NCBI GenBank assembly: GCA_038207585.1
Contig: JBBQZP010000003.1
Span: 108,249 to 172,248 of the forward strand
Reading direction: 5' to 3'
From: JBBQZP01 sp038207585
GTDB taxonomy: Bacteria > Pseudomonadota > Alphaproteobacteria > Rhodobacterales > Rhodobacteraceae
DNA length: 64,000 nucleotides
This document shows positions 7,772 through 16,503 of this stretch, piece by piece; within the stretch, counting starts at the first letter, position 1, and every line of letters begins with the position of its first letter. The position numbers and the translations under genes were made by a program. The notes below the pieces were generated by a model. It was not told the origin of the DNA, did not search any database, and saw only the letters and a list, made by a program, of their open reading frames with translations.

Positions 7772-8794
7772 TCAGCCCTTTTTCAGGCAGCGGTTGCCCA
7801 GCACTTCCGCAATCTGCACTGCGTTCAGCGCGGCACCTTTGCGCAGGTTGTCGCTGACCACCCAAAGGTTGATGCCATTGTCGATCGTGCTGTCCTGCCG
7901 AATACGGCTGACATAGGTGGCAAAATCGCCCACACATTCGATGGGCGTGATATACCCGCCGTCTTCGCGCTTATCGACGACCATCACACCCGGTGCCTCA
8001 CGCAGGATATCGCGAGCCTCGTGTTCATCGAGGAAGTCTTCAAACTCGATATTGATCGATTCCGAATGACCGACGAAAACCGGAACACGCACGCAGGTGG
8101 CCGTAACCTTGATCGATTTGTCGAGAATTTTCTTGGTCTCGGCGACCATCTTCCATTCTTCCTTGGTCGATCCGTCGTCCAGAAACACGTCGATATGCGG
8201 GATCACATTGAAGGCGATCTGCTTGGTGAATTTCCGTGGCGGTTTGTGATCGGTGGGGTTGTAGATCGACTTGGTCTGATCCCACAACTCGTCAATGCCT
8301 TCCTTGCCGGCACCCGACACGGATTGATAGGTCGACACCACCACCCGATTGATCCGCGCGCGGTCGTGCAGGGGTTTCAGGGCCACAACCATTTGTGCTG
8401 TCGAACAATTCGGGTTCGCAATGATCATCTTGTTCTTGTACTGATCCACCGCCTCGGGGTTCACTTCGGGCACCACCAGCGGGATCGCGGGGTCATACCG
8501 GTAAAGCGACGAATTGTCGATCACGACACAACCCGCCGCCGTGGCGCGGGGCGCGTAAATCTTGGTTGCATCAGACCCGATAGCAAACAAAGCGATATCC
8601 CAGCCGGTGAAATCAAACGCCTCAAGGTCTTTTGTCTTCAGGGTCTTGTCGCCAAAGCTGATCTCTGTGCCCAGCGATTTGCGCGAGGCAAGCGCCACGA
8701 TCTCATCCACGGGAAACTCGCGCTCGGCGAGGATGTTCAGCATTTCGCGGCCCACGTTGCCCGTGGCACCCGCGACGACGACTTTATAGCCCAT
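7772..8794 (-). CDS. asd: Aspartate-semialdehyde dehydrogenase
   Basis: Reduces aspartyl phosphate to aspartate semialdehyde with NADPH, the branch-point step to lysine/diaminopimelate, threonine and methionine. ATG at 8794 has AAGGAG upstream, giving 340 residues. Visible are the NADP-binding motif GATGNVG (residues 9-15), the catalytic C130 in NPNCSTAQ, and the region VFVGHSES with the second active-site residue. An upstream in-frame extension was rejected because it overlaps the neighbouring gene and has no site for ribosomes. It lies 40 nt downstream of the KpsS-like gene and ends at a strong terminator. Confidence 0.97.
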   Translation of the reverse strand: MGYKVVVAGATGNVGREMLNILAEREFPVDEIVALASRKSLGTEISFGDKTLKTKDLEAFDFTGWDIALFAIGSDATKIYAPRATAAGCVVIDNSSLYRYDPAIPLVVPEVNPEAVDQYKNKMIIANPNCSTAQMVVALKPLHDRARINRVVVSTYQSVSGAGKEGIDELWDQTKSIYNPTDHKPPRKFTKQIAFNVIPHIDVFLDDGSTKEEWKMVAETKKILDKSIKVTATCVRVPVFVGHSESINIEFEDFLDEHEARDILREAPGVMVVDKREDGGYITPIECVGDFATYVSRIRQDSTIDNGINLWVVSDNLRKGAALNAVQIAEVLGNRCLKKG

Positions 8795-8834
8795 CGGGGG
8801 AAAACTCCTTGGTCTGTCGGATTGACGGCTTCCC

Positions 8835-9959
8835 TTAGCGCAACGGCGCGCGCTGCGAAAGGGCCTCGCCAAGTTTGGCGGCAAAGGCGGGCAGATCGGC
8901 CATCGGGGGCAAATCGGTGAAGCGCGGGTAATAGACCAGATCAAGCCACGTCAGGAACGCCGCGCGCAGGAGGGCGTCATAGTGCAGCGCCTCGGGGTCG
9001 GCGAATATGGCGTCAAGCGCGGTCTGGCTATCGGCGGGGGTGGTCAACCCCGGAAGCGCGAAAAACGCACGGCCCAGCGTGACCACCGGCTTGTCATGGA
9101 AAAACGCCTGCAGCCCCATCGAGGAATTGAGCGTGACGACGCCCTGTGACGCCGCGAGTTGCGCGAAACTATCGGTGTCATTGTCGATGATGATGCGCCC
9201 CGTGGCCTTTAGCGGATCAAGCAACGCGCCCAGCGGCGTTCTGGCGCTGGGGTGTTCCTTCAGGCGCAGGTGCCAGCCTTGGGGCAGGTGATGTGCCGCC
9301 GTGGCGAGGGCTTGCAAGAACCCCGCCATGCCCCCGGTCCATCCGGCGAACAAGGTTACCTGACTGTCGGTCGGCACCTGAAGCGGGCAAAACATGAACG
9401 GCGTATCCGGCAAGGCCCCCGCCCCCTGCCCCACATCGGCACGACGCGAGGCGCGCGCGGTCAACCCTGCACCAAGGCTGCGCCAATCGTGGGCTTGGCG
9501 CGCGGGGTCTGCGGCCATCCAGTCACGGTAAAACTGCGGGTCCCGGGGCACCGAGCTTTCAGCGTTCACGCCTTTTGGGTCAAGCGTGATGCGGCCCGGA
9601 AAGGGGGCGAGTTCGGCGTGAAGCGTGGCAGCACCTGCATCCCGCGCGCCTGCAAGATAGGCCATGCGGGTGCCGGTGAGGCCATTCCAAGCCACAGCGA
9701 CATGGTCAGGGTAGGCGGTGAAATGCTGCCGCGCCCAGTTGTATTGCCCGCGCAGAAGCCGGGCTTTCAGCCAGCGCATCAGGGCGGTTTTCGGTTGGCG
9801 TTTGGCGCGGGCAAGGGCCGCTGCGGCGCGATCCGCCGTTTCGGGAAAATCGGTGAAGCTGAGCGGCACCGCCGCAAGTCTGCGCCCGCCGCCGATCTGC
9901 GACAGGGCGGCAAAGACCGCCTCCTTACGGTCGTTGTATTCGGCGGGGTAGACGATCAT
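8835..9959 (-). CDS. KpsS-like capsule polysaccharide synthesis/export protein
   Basis: A 374-residue cytosolic protein of the Capsule_synth (KpsS/KpsC-related) family. The diagnostic region is near the C-terminus: GVVTLNSSMGLQAFFHDKPVVTLGRAFF, quoted here in parts (VVTLNSSMGLQAF; DKPVVTLGRAFF), matching the NSTxGxxAL/GxPVxxLG pattern. In characterised systems these enzymes attach the Kdo linker to the lipid anchor of group 2 capsules. No kpsC, kpsMT or kpsDE partner lies nearby, so its role here is open. It sits between an MFS carrier and asd on one strand. The ribosome binding site before the ATG is weak, and the exact start is less sure. Confidence 0.7.
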   Translation of the reverse strand: MIVYPAEYNDRKEAVFAALSQIGGGRRLAAVPLSFTDFPETADRAAAALARAKRQPKTALMRWLKARLLRGQYNWARQHFTAYPDHVAVAWNGLTGTRMAYLAGARDAGAATLHAELAPFPGRITLDPKGVNAESSVPRDPQFYRDWMAADPARQAHDWRSLGAGLTARASRRADVGQGAGALPDTPFMFCPLQVPTDSQVTLFAGWTGGMAGFLQALATAAHHLPQGWHLRLKEHPSARTPLGALLDPLKATGRIIIDNDTDSFAQLAASQGVVTLNSSMGLQAFFHDKPVVTLGRAFFALPGLTTPADSQTALDAIFADPEALHYDALLRAAFLTWLDLVYYPRFTDLPPMADLPAFAAKLGEALSQRAPLR

Positions 9960-10012
9960 GCGCGCTTTTCATTCCGGGATGGCACCCTGCATTGGGTGCG
10001 GATGCCTTCGGC

Positions 10013-10037
10013 GAGGATATTTATATCAAAATGAAAG
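10013..10037. repeat. Variant of the AT-rich palindromic intergenic repeat
   Basis: The sequence GAGGATATTTATATCAAAA followed by TGAAAG has the same layout as the two exact copies at 2221-2244 and 49559-49582: a GAG-start, an AT-rich near-palindrome, then ATGAAAG or ATGAAG. It lies in the 96-nt gap between the MFS gene and the KpsS-like gene. Confidence 0.45.
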
Positions 10038-10055
10038 CGAAAGGGACGATTAAGG

Positions 10056-11291
10056 TCAGGCGGGTTGGGCTGACCATGGCCGCTCGCGGATGGGCAGGTG
10101 GATCAGGGCCGAGAACGCCCCCACGCCGACGCCGACCCACCAGACCACCGTGTATCCACCAGTAAGATCATACATCCGCCCGCCCAGCCAGACGCCAAGG
10201 AACGAGCCAAGCTGGTGGCTGAGGAACACAAAGCCGTAAAGCGTGCCCATGTAACGCAGCCCGTAGATATGCGCGACGAGGCCTGAAGTCAGCGGCACCG
10301 TGGCAAGCCAGAGCGACCCCATGCAAACCGAAAAGAGCATGACCGTAAGCGGCGTCATCGGGGCCATGATGAAGGCGGCGGCGATCACGGTGCGGGCGAC
10401 ATAGATGCCCGCAAGCAGGTATTTCTTGGAATACCGCTTGCCGAGCCAGCCTGCCGTGATGGTGCCCGCGATATTGGCCAGCCCGATGATCGAAATCGCC
10501 GCAGCCCCCAGCGCCGATGTGGTGGTGATGCCCAGTGCTGCCAGCGGGCTGGTGGGCGAAATCGGCCCGCACATCTCGGTCACGAAGGCGGGGAAATGTG
10601 CGGTGATGAAGGCAAGCTGATAGCCGCAGGAAAAGAACCCCACGAAGATCATCATGTAGGACGGGTCGCGGAAGGCACGTTTGAGAACGGTGCCGAGCGA
10701 TTCCTCCAACTCGGCCTTGGTGGCGACGGTGGGCGAGCGCAGGAACGGCAGCGCGAAAAGGGTGGTCAGCACGATGGCGGCAAAGATTACGAACACTGTC
10801 TGCCAAGGGAAATAGGCCAGCAATCCTTCGGCCAATGGCGGGCCGAAGACCTGCCCGGCAGATCCTGCGGCGGTCGCAATGCCAAGGGCCAGACTCCGGT
10901 TCTCGGCACTGCTGGCGCGGCCGACGATGGCAAGGATCACGCCAAAGCCGGTGCCCGCGATTCCAAAGCCCACAAGGATTTCCAGCAGGTGATGCTGCCC
11001 CGGCGTCACCGCAAAGCTGGAGAGCACCAACCCGCCAGCATAGCAAAGCGCGCCTGCAATGATCGCCCGCCTGTCGCCAAACCGCTCGGCAATCGCGCCG
11101 AATATGGGCTGACCGATGCCCCAGGCAAGGTTCTGGATCGCAATCGCCATGGAAAACGCCGACCGGGGCCAGCCGAATTCGGACGCGATGGGTATCTGGA
11201 AAATGCCGAAACTGGCGCGGACCGAAAAGCCGATCATCAGGATCACGCAACCCGCGATCAGGACGGGGGTGATGAGGGGCGATTTGGTCAT
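10056..11291 (-). CDS. Major facilitator superfamily transporter
   Basis: An integral inner-membrane protein of 411 residues with about 12 hydrophobic segments. The loop after helix 2 carries a recognisable MFS motif (GAIAERFGDRRAI). The overall pattern (MIGFSVRASFGIFQIPIASEFGW) resembles the oxalate/formate or monocarboxylate-type MFS carriers. GGAGC precedes the ATG. No substrate can be assigned. It is divergent from the alpha-glucosidase gene across a 170-bp region containing a perfect small palindrome. Confidence 0.85.
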   Translation of the reverse strand: MTKSPLITPVLIAGCVILMIGFSVRASFGIFQIPIASEFGWPRSAFSMAIAIQNLAWGIGQPIFGAIAERFGDRRAIIAGALCYAGGLVLSSFAVTPGQHHLLEILVGFGIAGTGFGVILAIVGRASSAENRSLALGIATAAGSAGQVFGPPLAEGLLAYFPWQTVFVIFAAIVLTTLFALPFLRSPTVATKAELEESLGTVLKRAFRDPSYMMIFVGFFSCGYQLAFITAHFPAFVTEMCGPISPTSPLAALGITTTSALGAAAISIIGLANIAGTITAGWLGKRYSKKYLLAGIYVARTVIAAAFIMAPMTPLTVMLFSVCMGSLWLATVPLTSGLVAHIYGLRYMGTLYGFVFLSHQLGSFLGVWLGGRMYDLTGGYTVVWWVGVGVGAFSALIHLPIRERPWSAQPA

Positions 11292-11350
11292 GTGGCTGCT
11301 CCGACAGATGGCGGACGGTGCGCCCGAGGTGGCGGGGCGTCAATCGACAT

Positions 11351-11367
11351 ATTGTGACGGGCACAAT
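11351..11367. promoter_or_regulatory. Candidate operator: ATTGTG-N5-CACAAT palindrome
   Basis: A perfect 6+6 bp inverted repeat (ATTGTG, spacer ACGGG, CACAAT) sits in the divergent region between the MFS and GH13 genes. It has the size and symmetry of a dimeric regulator site. No regulator gene is adjacent, so the assignment is an inference. Confidence 0.35.
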
Positions 11368-11460
11368 CAGGGGTTTTGATTTTCGCCCGGCCATGCGTTT
11401 CGCCCCTGTTTCCCGGGGACACCGATTGCTAAGGTTCCGAAACTCAGGATGGAGGCGGGC

Positions 11461-13044
11461 ATGAGCGAGTGGTGGCGCGGATCGGTGACCTATCAGGTTT
11501 ATCCCCGGTCGTTTCAGGACAGTGACGGCGACGGGATCGGCGATTTGCGGGGCATCACGGCGCGGCTCGACTATATCGCGGGGCTTGGGGTCGATGCGGT
11601 CTGGCTGTCGCCCGTGTTCACCAGCCCGATGGCCGACATGGGCTATGATGTATCGGATTACATCGACATTGACCCGTTGTTCGGCAGCCTTGCGGATTTT
11701 GATGCGATGGTGGCGCGGGCGCATGCGCTGGGGCTGAAGGTGATAGTCGATCAGGTGCTGAGCCATTCGTCATCCGCCCATCCGTTCTTTGTGGAAAGCC
11801 GCAAGGATCGCAACAATCCCAAGGCTGACTGGTATGTGTGGGCCGACCCCAAGCCCGACGGCGCGCCACCGTCGAACTGGCTTTCGGTCTTTGGCGGGTC
11901 GGCGTGGGAATGGGACAGCCGTCGCCGTCAGTATTATCTGCACAATTTCCTGACCAGCCAGCCCGATTTCAACTTTCACAACACAGACGTGCAGGACTGG
12001 CTGCTGGGCACCATGCGCTTCTGGCTTGAACGCGGGGTTGACGGGTTCCGCCTTGATACGGTGAACTTCTATTTCCACGACCAGCGCTTGCGCAACAACG
12101 GGCCGGAACCGCGCGGTGACAACCTGCCCGCCGTGAACCCTTATGACATGCAGGACCACGAGTATTCCAAGACGCGGCCCGAAAACATCGGCTTTCTGGA
12201 AAAGATGCGCGCCCTGCATGATGAATACGACAACCGCGCGATGGTGGGCGAGGTCGGCGACAACCCGCGCCGCGCCAATGCGATCATGGCCGAATACACC
12301 AGCGGCGCGCGACTGCACATGGCTTACAGCTTTGATATGCTGGGGCCGTCGTTCACGCCCGCGCATTTCCGCAGCCGGATCGAGGGGTTCTTTGAGGCGG
12401 CCCCGGATGGCTGGCCGTGCTGGGCGTTTTCCAACCATGATGTGATCCGCCATGCGACCCGCTGGGCGGATTTCGGCACGGCGGACGACGTGGCGCGGCT
12501 GGCCTCGGCGATGCTGCTGTCTTTCCGGGGGTCGGTGTGTCTGTATCAGGGCGAGGAGTTGGGGCAGACCGAAACCGACATCGAATTCCACGAGCTGACC
12601 GACCCGCCCGGCATCACCTTCTGGCCCGACTACAAGGGCCGTGACGGCTGTCGCACACCAATGGTGTGGGATGGCTCGCCGCAGGGCGGCTTTACCAGCG
12701 GCACTCCGTGGTTGCCGGTAAAAGCGCCGCAACTGGCGCGGAATGTGGCGGCACAGGCCGGGGTCGAGGATTCGGTACTGGAATTCTACCGGACGATGCT
12801 GACCTTTCGGCGCGACACACCCGCGCTGCAATCGGGTGATTGCACGTTCCTTGATCTGCCTGACCCGCTCTTGGGTTTTACCCGCAAAAGCAAAGCAAGT
12901 GCGGTGACCTGCATTTTCAACCTGTCGGACAAACCGCACAGCGTGGCTGCGACGGGCGCTCTGGTCGGGCCGATGCAGGCGGCGACGCTGCGCGCAGGCA
13001 AGCTGCTGCTGGGACCATCAGGCTTTGCCTTTGTAGCGCGCTAA
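11461..13044 (+). CDS. GH13 alpha-glucosidase (GH13_23-like)
   Basis: A cytosolic 527-residue glycoside hydrolase that splits alpha-glucosides such as maltose or isomaltose-type oligosaccharides. ATG at 11461 follows GGAGG. Catalytic residues are all present: nucleophile D199 (GFRLDTVN), acid/base E264 (MVGEVGD) and D327 (FSNHDV). Conserved region I is DQVLSH rather than the usual DLVxNH, which points to the GH13_23 group. No signal peptide is visible, so the substrate must be imported. It is transcribed toward the galactoside operon but is not part of it; it could use hexosides delivered by the same ABC system. Confidence 0.92.
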   Translation: MSEWWRGSVTYQVYPRSFQDSDGDGIGDLRGITARLDYIAGLGVDAVWLSPVFTSPMADMGYDVSDYIDIDPLFGSLADFDAMVARAHALGLKVIVDQVLSHSSSAHPFFVESRKDRNNPKADWYVWADPKPDGAPPSNWLSVFGGSAWEWDSRRRQYYLHNFLTSQPDFNFHNTDVQDWLLGTMRFWLERGVDGFRLDTVNFYFHDQRLRNNGPEPRGDNLPAVNPYDMQDHEYSKTRPENIGFLEKMRALHDEYDNRAMVGEVGDNPRRANAIMAEYTSGARLHMAYSFDMLGPSFTPAHFRSRIEGFFEAAPDGWPCWAFSNHDVIRHATRWADFGTADDVARLASAMLLSFRGSVCLYQGEELGQTETDIEFHELTDPPGITFWPDYKGRDGCRTPMVWDGSPQGGFTSGTPWLPVKAPQLARNVAAQAGVEDSVLEFYRTMLTFRRDTPALQSGDCTFLDLPDPLLGFTRKSKASAVTCIFNLSDKPHSVAATGALVGPMQAATLRAGKLLLGPSGFAFVAR

Positions 13045-13047
13045 AGC

Positions 13048-13084
13048 GGATTTCCTTTGATCTGATTCAGATCGAAGGAAATCC
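13048..13084. repeat. 37-bp inverted repeat between convergent genes
   Basis: Arms of 16 bp (GGATTTCCTTTGATCT and AGATCGAAGGAAATCC, one mismatch) are separated by GATTC. The element begins 3 bp after the GH13 stop codon. It could work as a terminator in either direction, though no T-run follows. The central GATCTGATTCAGATC looks like a recurrent palindromic element of Rhodobacteraceae genomes. Confidence 0.6.
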
Positions 13085-13106
13085 AAGACATGCAAGCCAT
13101 TGGGAC

Positions 13107-13144
13107 TGTTGCGTTTGATCTGCTGAACCCGAACAAGCGCAACA
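13107..13144. repeat. Second imperfect hairpin in the GH13/GH42 gap
   Basis: Arms TGTTGCGTTTG and CAAGCGCAACA (11 bp, one mismatch) enclose a 16-nt loop, just before the stop codon of the convergent beta-galactosidase gene. It may be the terminator of that operon, although no clear T-run is visible. Confidence 0.45.
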
Positions 13145-13148
13145 CTCG

Positions 13149-15047
13149 TTAAAGCGGGCTGAAATGCACGCCTGCACCGGGAAGGGTCAGCCCGTCAAAG
13201 CTGACCGCCCCGGCGTTGTAGTTGAAATAGAAGCGATGTTTTGCCGTGTCGCGGATACGCAGTCCCTCGGGCAATGTGACCGTGGCAAGCCCCGCCTCGG
13301 CACACAGCGCCTGCAAGATACGGTCGCGCGCCATCACGTCAGGCCAGCCTGTCAGATAGCGCAGCGCGCCGTGACCCACCATCGCGGGCCAGCCATCAGC
13401 AGTCTGTTCGGCCACATCGGTGCTTTCCGCCTTTTCGCGCCAGTGCAGGAAATTGCCGCCCATTTCCAGCGGCACCGGCAGATCCGGCGGCAGGCTTTCG
13501 ACCCGCGCGATGGTACAATCCAGCCCCGGCAGGTTCGGCGGCAAGGGCACCGGAATCGCGAAATCTGCGGTTTTGGAATTGGCGCGGGGGCCGATCAGCG
13601 CGATCCCCTTATAGACTGACAATGCCGCCATCAGCGCCGGGTTGATCGTCGCAATCGCAGGGGCCAGTACCAGCCTATAGGCCGAAAGATCGGCGCAATC
13701 CGGCGGCACGATGTCGATGGAAAGCCCCAGTTTCCGCAACCCCTGATACATGTGCAGCACCAGCCGCACGTAATCGAAATCGCGGCCCTGTGGCTGGGTT
13801 TCCCAGGCCCAGTCCGACGCATAGTCAAACACCAGTGCGACCGGGGCCTGCACCAGATCAATGTCGGACATGCCGGCCATTTCCTGTGCCACCTGCGCCG
13901 CCTCGGCATGCGCGGGGGCAGGCGCGCTGTCGGGTCGCAACAGGCCTGCGTGCATCTGTTCCTGCGCGAACGGGGCCTGACGCCAGCGGAAATAGCACAC
14001 CGCTTCGGCACCATGCGCGAACGCCTCCCACGCCCACAGGCGCGCCATGCCGGGCAGCGGGTCGGGATTGTAGGGGGCCCAGTTCACCGGGCCGGGCTGC
14101 TGCTCCATGATCCACCACCGACCCCGGCCCACGGCGCGGTATAGATCGTGGTGAAAGGCCTGAAAATCCGGGTCCCCTTGCCGCGCGAAGGCGAGTTTAT
14201 GCGCGGCACTGGCGGGCAGGCGGTCGGACAGAAAGCCCAGCGGGTAGCTGTCCCATGATGCGATATCCAGATCCGCACCCACATCGAAATGATCAAATTC
14301 GGTCACCCAGCCCATGTAGTTGTGGGCAATGGGTGCATCCGAGTGTTTGCGGATGATCTCGGTCTGCAGGCGGTTGAAGCGGGCGACCTGATCCGACGAA
14401 AAGCGACGGAAATCCATCACATGCGCGGGGTTTGGCTCGGTGACGGTCAGGTTGGGCAGGGCGACCTGGTTGAAATCGCTGTAATCCATCGACCAGAAGA
14501 CATTCCCCCACGCCCGGTTCAGGGCATCGGGTGATTGGTATTTCTGCGCCAGCCAGTTCCGGAACGCCTGCGTTGCGGCGGCAGAATAGCTGAGCGTGGT
14601 GTCGTGGCAGCCGTATTCGTTATCGGTCTGCCAGGCTGCAACATGACCGTTCTTGCCATAGCGTTTGGCCAGTGCCGTCACGATTTTCTGACATTCCCCC
14701 GCGTAGCCCTGATGCGAAAAACAGTAGTGGCGGCGCGATCCAAATCCGCGCGGGCGGCCCTGCGCGTCCATTGCGATCATGTCGGGGTGTCGATCCAGCA
14801 TCCAGCGCGGCGGCGTGGCCGTGGGCGTGCCCAGCACAACGCGCAACCCCGCAGCGCCCAGAATTTCAATCGCGCGGTCCAGCCAGCCGAAATCATAAGT
14901 GCCGGGCTGCGGCTCCATCCGGTTCCACGCAAACTCGCCGATCCGCACCCAGGTCAGGCCCATGTCGGCCATGCGGGCGGCATCTTCGCGCCATTGCGCC
15001 TCGGGCCAGTGTTCGGGATAGTAGCAGACGCCTAGCGTGCGTTTCAT
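13149..15047 (-). CDS. GH42 beta-galactosidase
   Basis: Hydrolyses terminal beta-galactosides such as lactose or galacto-oligosaccharides. At 632 residues it is normal for GH42. The N-terminus GVCYYPEHWP is typical; the acid/base is E144 (QTDNEYGCHD) and the nucleophile E314 (WWIMEQQPGPVNW). No signal peptide, so it acts in the cytoplasm on imported sugar. It is the last gene of the galactoside operon and overlaps the lactonase gene by 4 nt. With the GH36 enzyme in the same operon it lets the cell release galactose from both anomeric linkages. Confidence 0.95.
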   Translation of the reverse strand: MKRTLGVCYYPEHWPEAQWREDAARMADMGLTWVRIGEFAWNRMEPQPGTYDFGWLDRAIEILGAAGLRVVLGTPTATPPRWMLDRHPDMIAMDAQGRPRGFGSRRHYCFSHQGYAGECQKIVTALAKRYGKNGHVAAWQTDNEYGCHDTTLSYSAAATQAFRNWLAQKYQSPDALNRAWGNVFWSMDYSDFNQVALPNLTVTEPNPAHVMDFRRFSSDQVARFNRLQTEIIRKHSDAPIAHNYMGWVTEFDHFDVGADLDIASWDSYPLGFLSDRLPASAAHKLAFARQGDPDFQAFHHDLYRAVGRGRWWIMEQQPGPVNWAPYNPDPLPGMARLWAWEAFAHGAEAVCYFRWRQAPFAQEQMHAGLLRPDSAPAPAHAEAAQVAQEMAGMSDIDLVQAPVALVFDYASDWAWETQPQGRDFDYVRLVLHMYQGLRKLGLSIDIVPPDCADLSAYRLVLAPAIATINPALMAALSVYKGIALIGPRANSKTADFAIPVPLPPNLPGLDCTIARVESLPPDLPVPLEMGGNFLHWREKAESTDVAEQTADGWPAMVGHGALRYLTGWPDVMARDRILQALCAEAGLATVTLPEGLRIRDTAKHRFYFNYNAGAVSFDGLTLPGAGVHFSPL

Positions 15048-15901
15048 AATATGACCTTATGTTCATATTGCCCCTTGGCGACGCCTTCCCGTGCAAAGGT
15101 CTTGCCGGAATCCGGATGGGCCAGACGTTCCCCAGCAGTCAGATAATGCCGTGCCGAAGTGCAAAAGAGTGTGCGGTTGTCAGCCCCGCCAAAGGCCGGG
15201 CAGGATGTGTGCGGTGCATCAAATTCAACGGTCCGCACAAGGGTGCCATCCGGTGCAAAAGCCGCCACCATTCCCGCCCCCCAAAGTGCGAGCCACAGCA
15301 ACCCCTCCGAATCCATCACCGCGCCGTCGGGTTCGGGTGTGCCATCCGACAGGTCCAAAAAAACCTCAGGCGCACCCTTCGGCCAACCCTCTCCATCCAG
15401 CGCAATGCGCCAGACCAGACGGCGGGCGCTGTCGGCGAAATGGGCATAAGCGCCATCGGGGGCGAAGCAAATGGCGTTGGGAATGGAAAGACCGGGGAAA
15501 AGCCTGCGCAACTCGCCCTTGTAGTAGCGGTAAATCGCCCCCGCCCCCGGTTCCGCCGCTTTGCCCATCGTCCCGATCCAGAACCCGCCCTGCGGGTCGG
15601 CCCGGCCATCGTTGGAGCGGTTTGCCGGGCGATCCGCCTCCAGCGCCCACAGATCAAGGCGGGTGCCATTTGACGTGTCAAACCGGAACAGCGCCGTTTC
15701 CGACGCAATCAAAAGCGTGGCGGCATCAACCAGGCCCGCCGCCGAAACCATCTCGTCAAACGCCCATTCCTGCGGGCCTTTGGCGGTTTGGGTCAGCAGG
15801 CGTTTGCCCGTAATATCAAACCAGAACAGTTGTTCACAATCGCGGTTCCAAAGCGGCCCCTCGCCCAGATCGCAGATGCGGGAATCGAAAAGATCGCTCA
15901 T
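15044..15901 (-). CDS. SMP-30/gluconolactonase-family lactonase (probable galactonolactonase)
   Basis: A 285-residue six-bladed propeller enzyme expected to open an aldonolactone ring. The metal-site regions of the family are visible: E14 in DLGEGPLW, the N in SNDGRADPQGGFWIGTM, IPNAICFAPDG and the Asp in AVMDSEGLLW. Position between dgoA and beta-galactosidase, with 4-nt overlaps on both sides, suggests galactono-lactone produced by the operon's SDR as substrate. The exact sugar specificity within this family (arabinono-, xylono-, gluconolactone) cannot be settled from sequence. Confidence 0.88.
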   Translation of the reverse strand: MSDLFDSRICDLGEGPLWNRDCEQLFWFDITGKRLLTQTAKGPQEWAFDEMVSAAGLVDAATLLIASETALFRFDTSNGTRLDLWALEADRPANRSNDGRADPQGGFWIGTMGKAAEPGAGAIYRYYKGELRRLFPGLSIPNAICFAPDGAYAHFADSARRLVWRIALDGEGWPKGAPEVFLDLSDGTPEPDGAVMDSEGLLWLALWGAGMVAAFAPDGTLVRTVEFDAPHTSCPAFGGADNRTLFCTSARHYLTAGERLAHPDSGKTFAREGVAKGQYEHKVIL

Positions 15902-16503
15902 GCGACGGCGCTATCATAGGCGGCAACCAACGCGAAAGCGCGTGCCGTCACCTCGGCCACATCAAGGCCGGGCGTGTAAAGTGCCGTGCCGATGCCAAAG
16001 CCGTTCGCACCGGCAGCGATCCATTGCGCAAAGTTTGCCGCGCCCGCCCCGCCCACGGCGTAAACCTGACACTCCGGCGGCAGAACCGCACGGATCGCCT
16101 TTACACCCTCAGGCCCGATCAACGAGGCGGGGAATATCTTCAGCCCGTCGGCCCCTGCCTCCAGCGCGGCAAAACATTCGGTCGGCGTCATCACCCCCGG
16201 CCAGCTTTGCAGGCCCGACGCCTTGCTGGCCCGGATGACCGCCGGATTGCAGTTTGGCGACACGATCAGCCGCCCGCCCACGCCTGCCACCTGCGACACC
16301 TGCCCTTGGGTCAGCACCGTGCCCGCGCCAATCAGCGCATCGCCAGAAAACGCTTTTGCCATCGCCCCGATGCTTGCCAGAGGGTCGGGCGAATTCATCG
16401 GAACCTCGATCGAGGTGATGCCTGCGGCAATCAGCGCTTCGGCCACGGGCAAGGCTTCGGGCGGGGTCAATCCGCGCAGAATGGCGATCAGGGGGCGGGT
16501 CAT
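15898..16503 (-). CDS. dgoA: 2-dehydro-3-deoxy-6-phosphogalactonate aldolase
   Basis: Class I aldolase that cleaves KDPGal to pyruvate and glyceraldehyde 3-phosphate, the last step of the De Ley-Doudoroff pathway. From the ATG at 16503 it has 201 residues, the KDPG/KDPGal aldolase norm. The Schiff-base lysine is in ADGLKIFPA, the catalytic Glu in TSIEVPMN, and the start PLIAILRGLTPPEA is typical of DgoA. A longer frame running into dgoK was rejected because the dgoK stop and the dgoA start form an ATGA overlap. Distinction from KDPG aldolase rests on the adjoining dgoK. Confidence 0.93.
   Translation of the reverse strand: MTRPLIAILRGLTPPEALPVAEALIAAGITSIEVPMNSPDPLASIGAMAKAFSGDALIGAGTVLTQGQVSQVAGVGGRLIVSPNCNPAVIRASKASGLQSWPGVMTPTECFAALEAGADGLKIFPASLIGPEGVKAIRAVLPPECQVYAVGGAGAANFAQWIAAGANGFGIGTALYTPGLDVAEVTARAFALVAAYDSAVA

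Noticed and set aside
13090..13152. A 20-codon frame starting MQAIGTVAFDLL between GH13 and GH42
   Set aside because: No ribosome binding site; it covers the second hairpin and the GH42 stop codon, so it is more likely part of a palindromic element.
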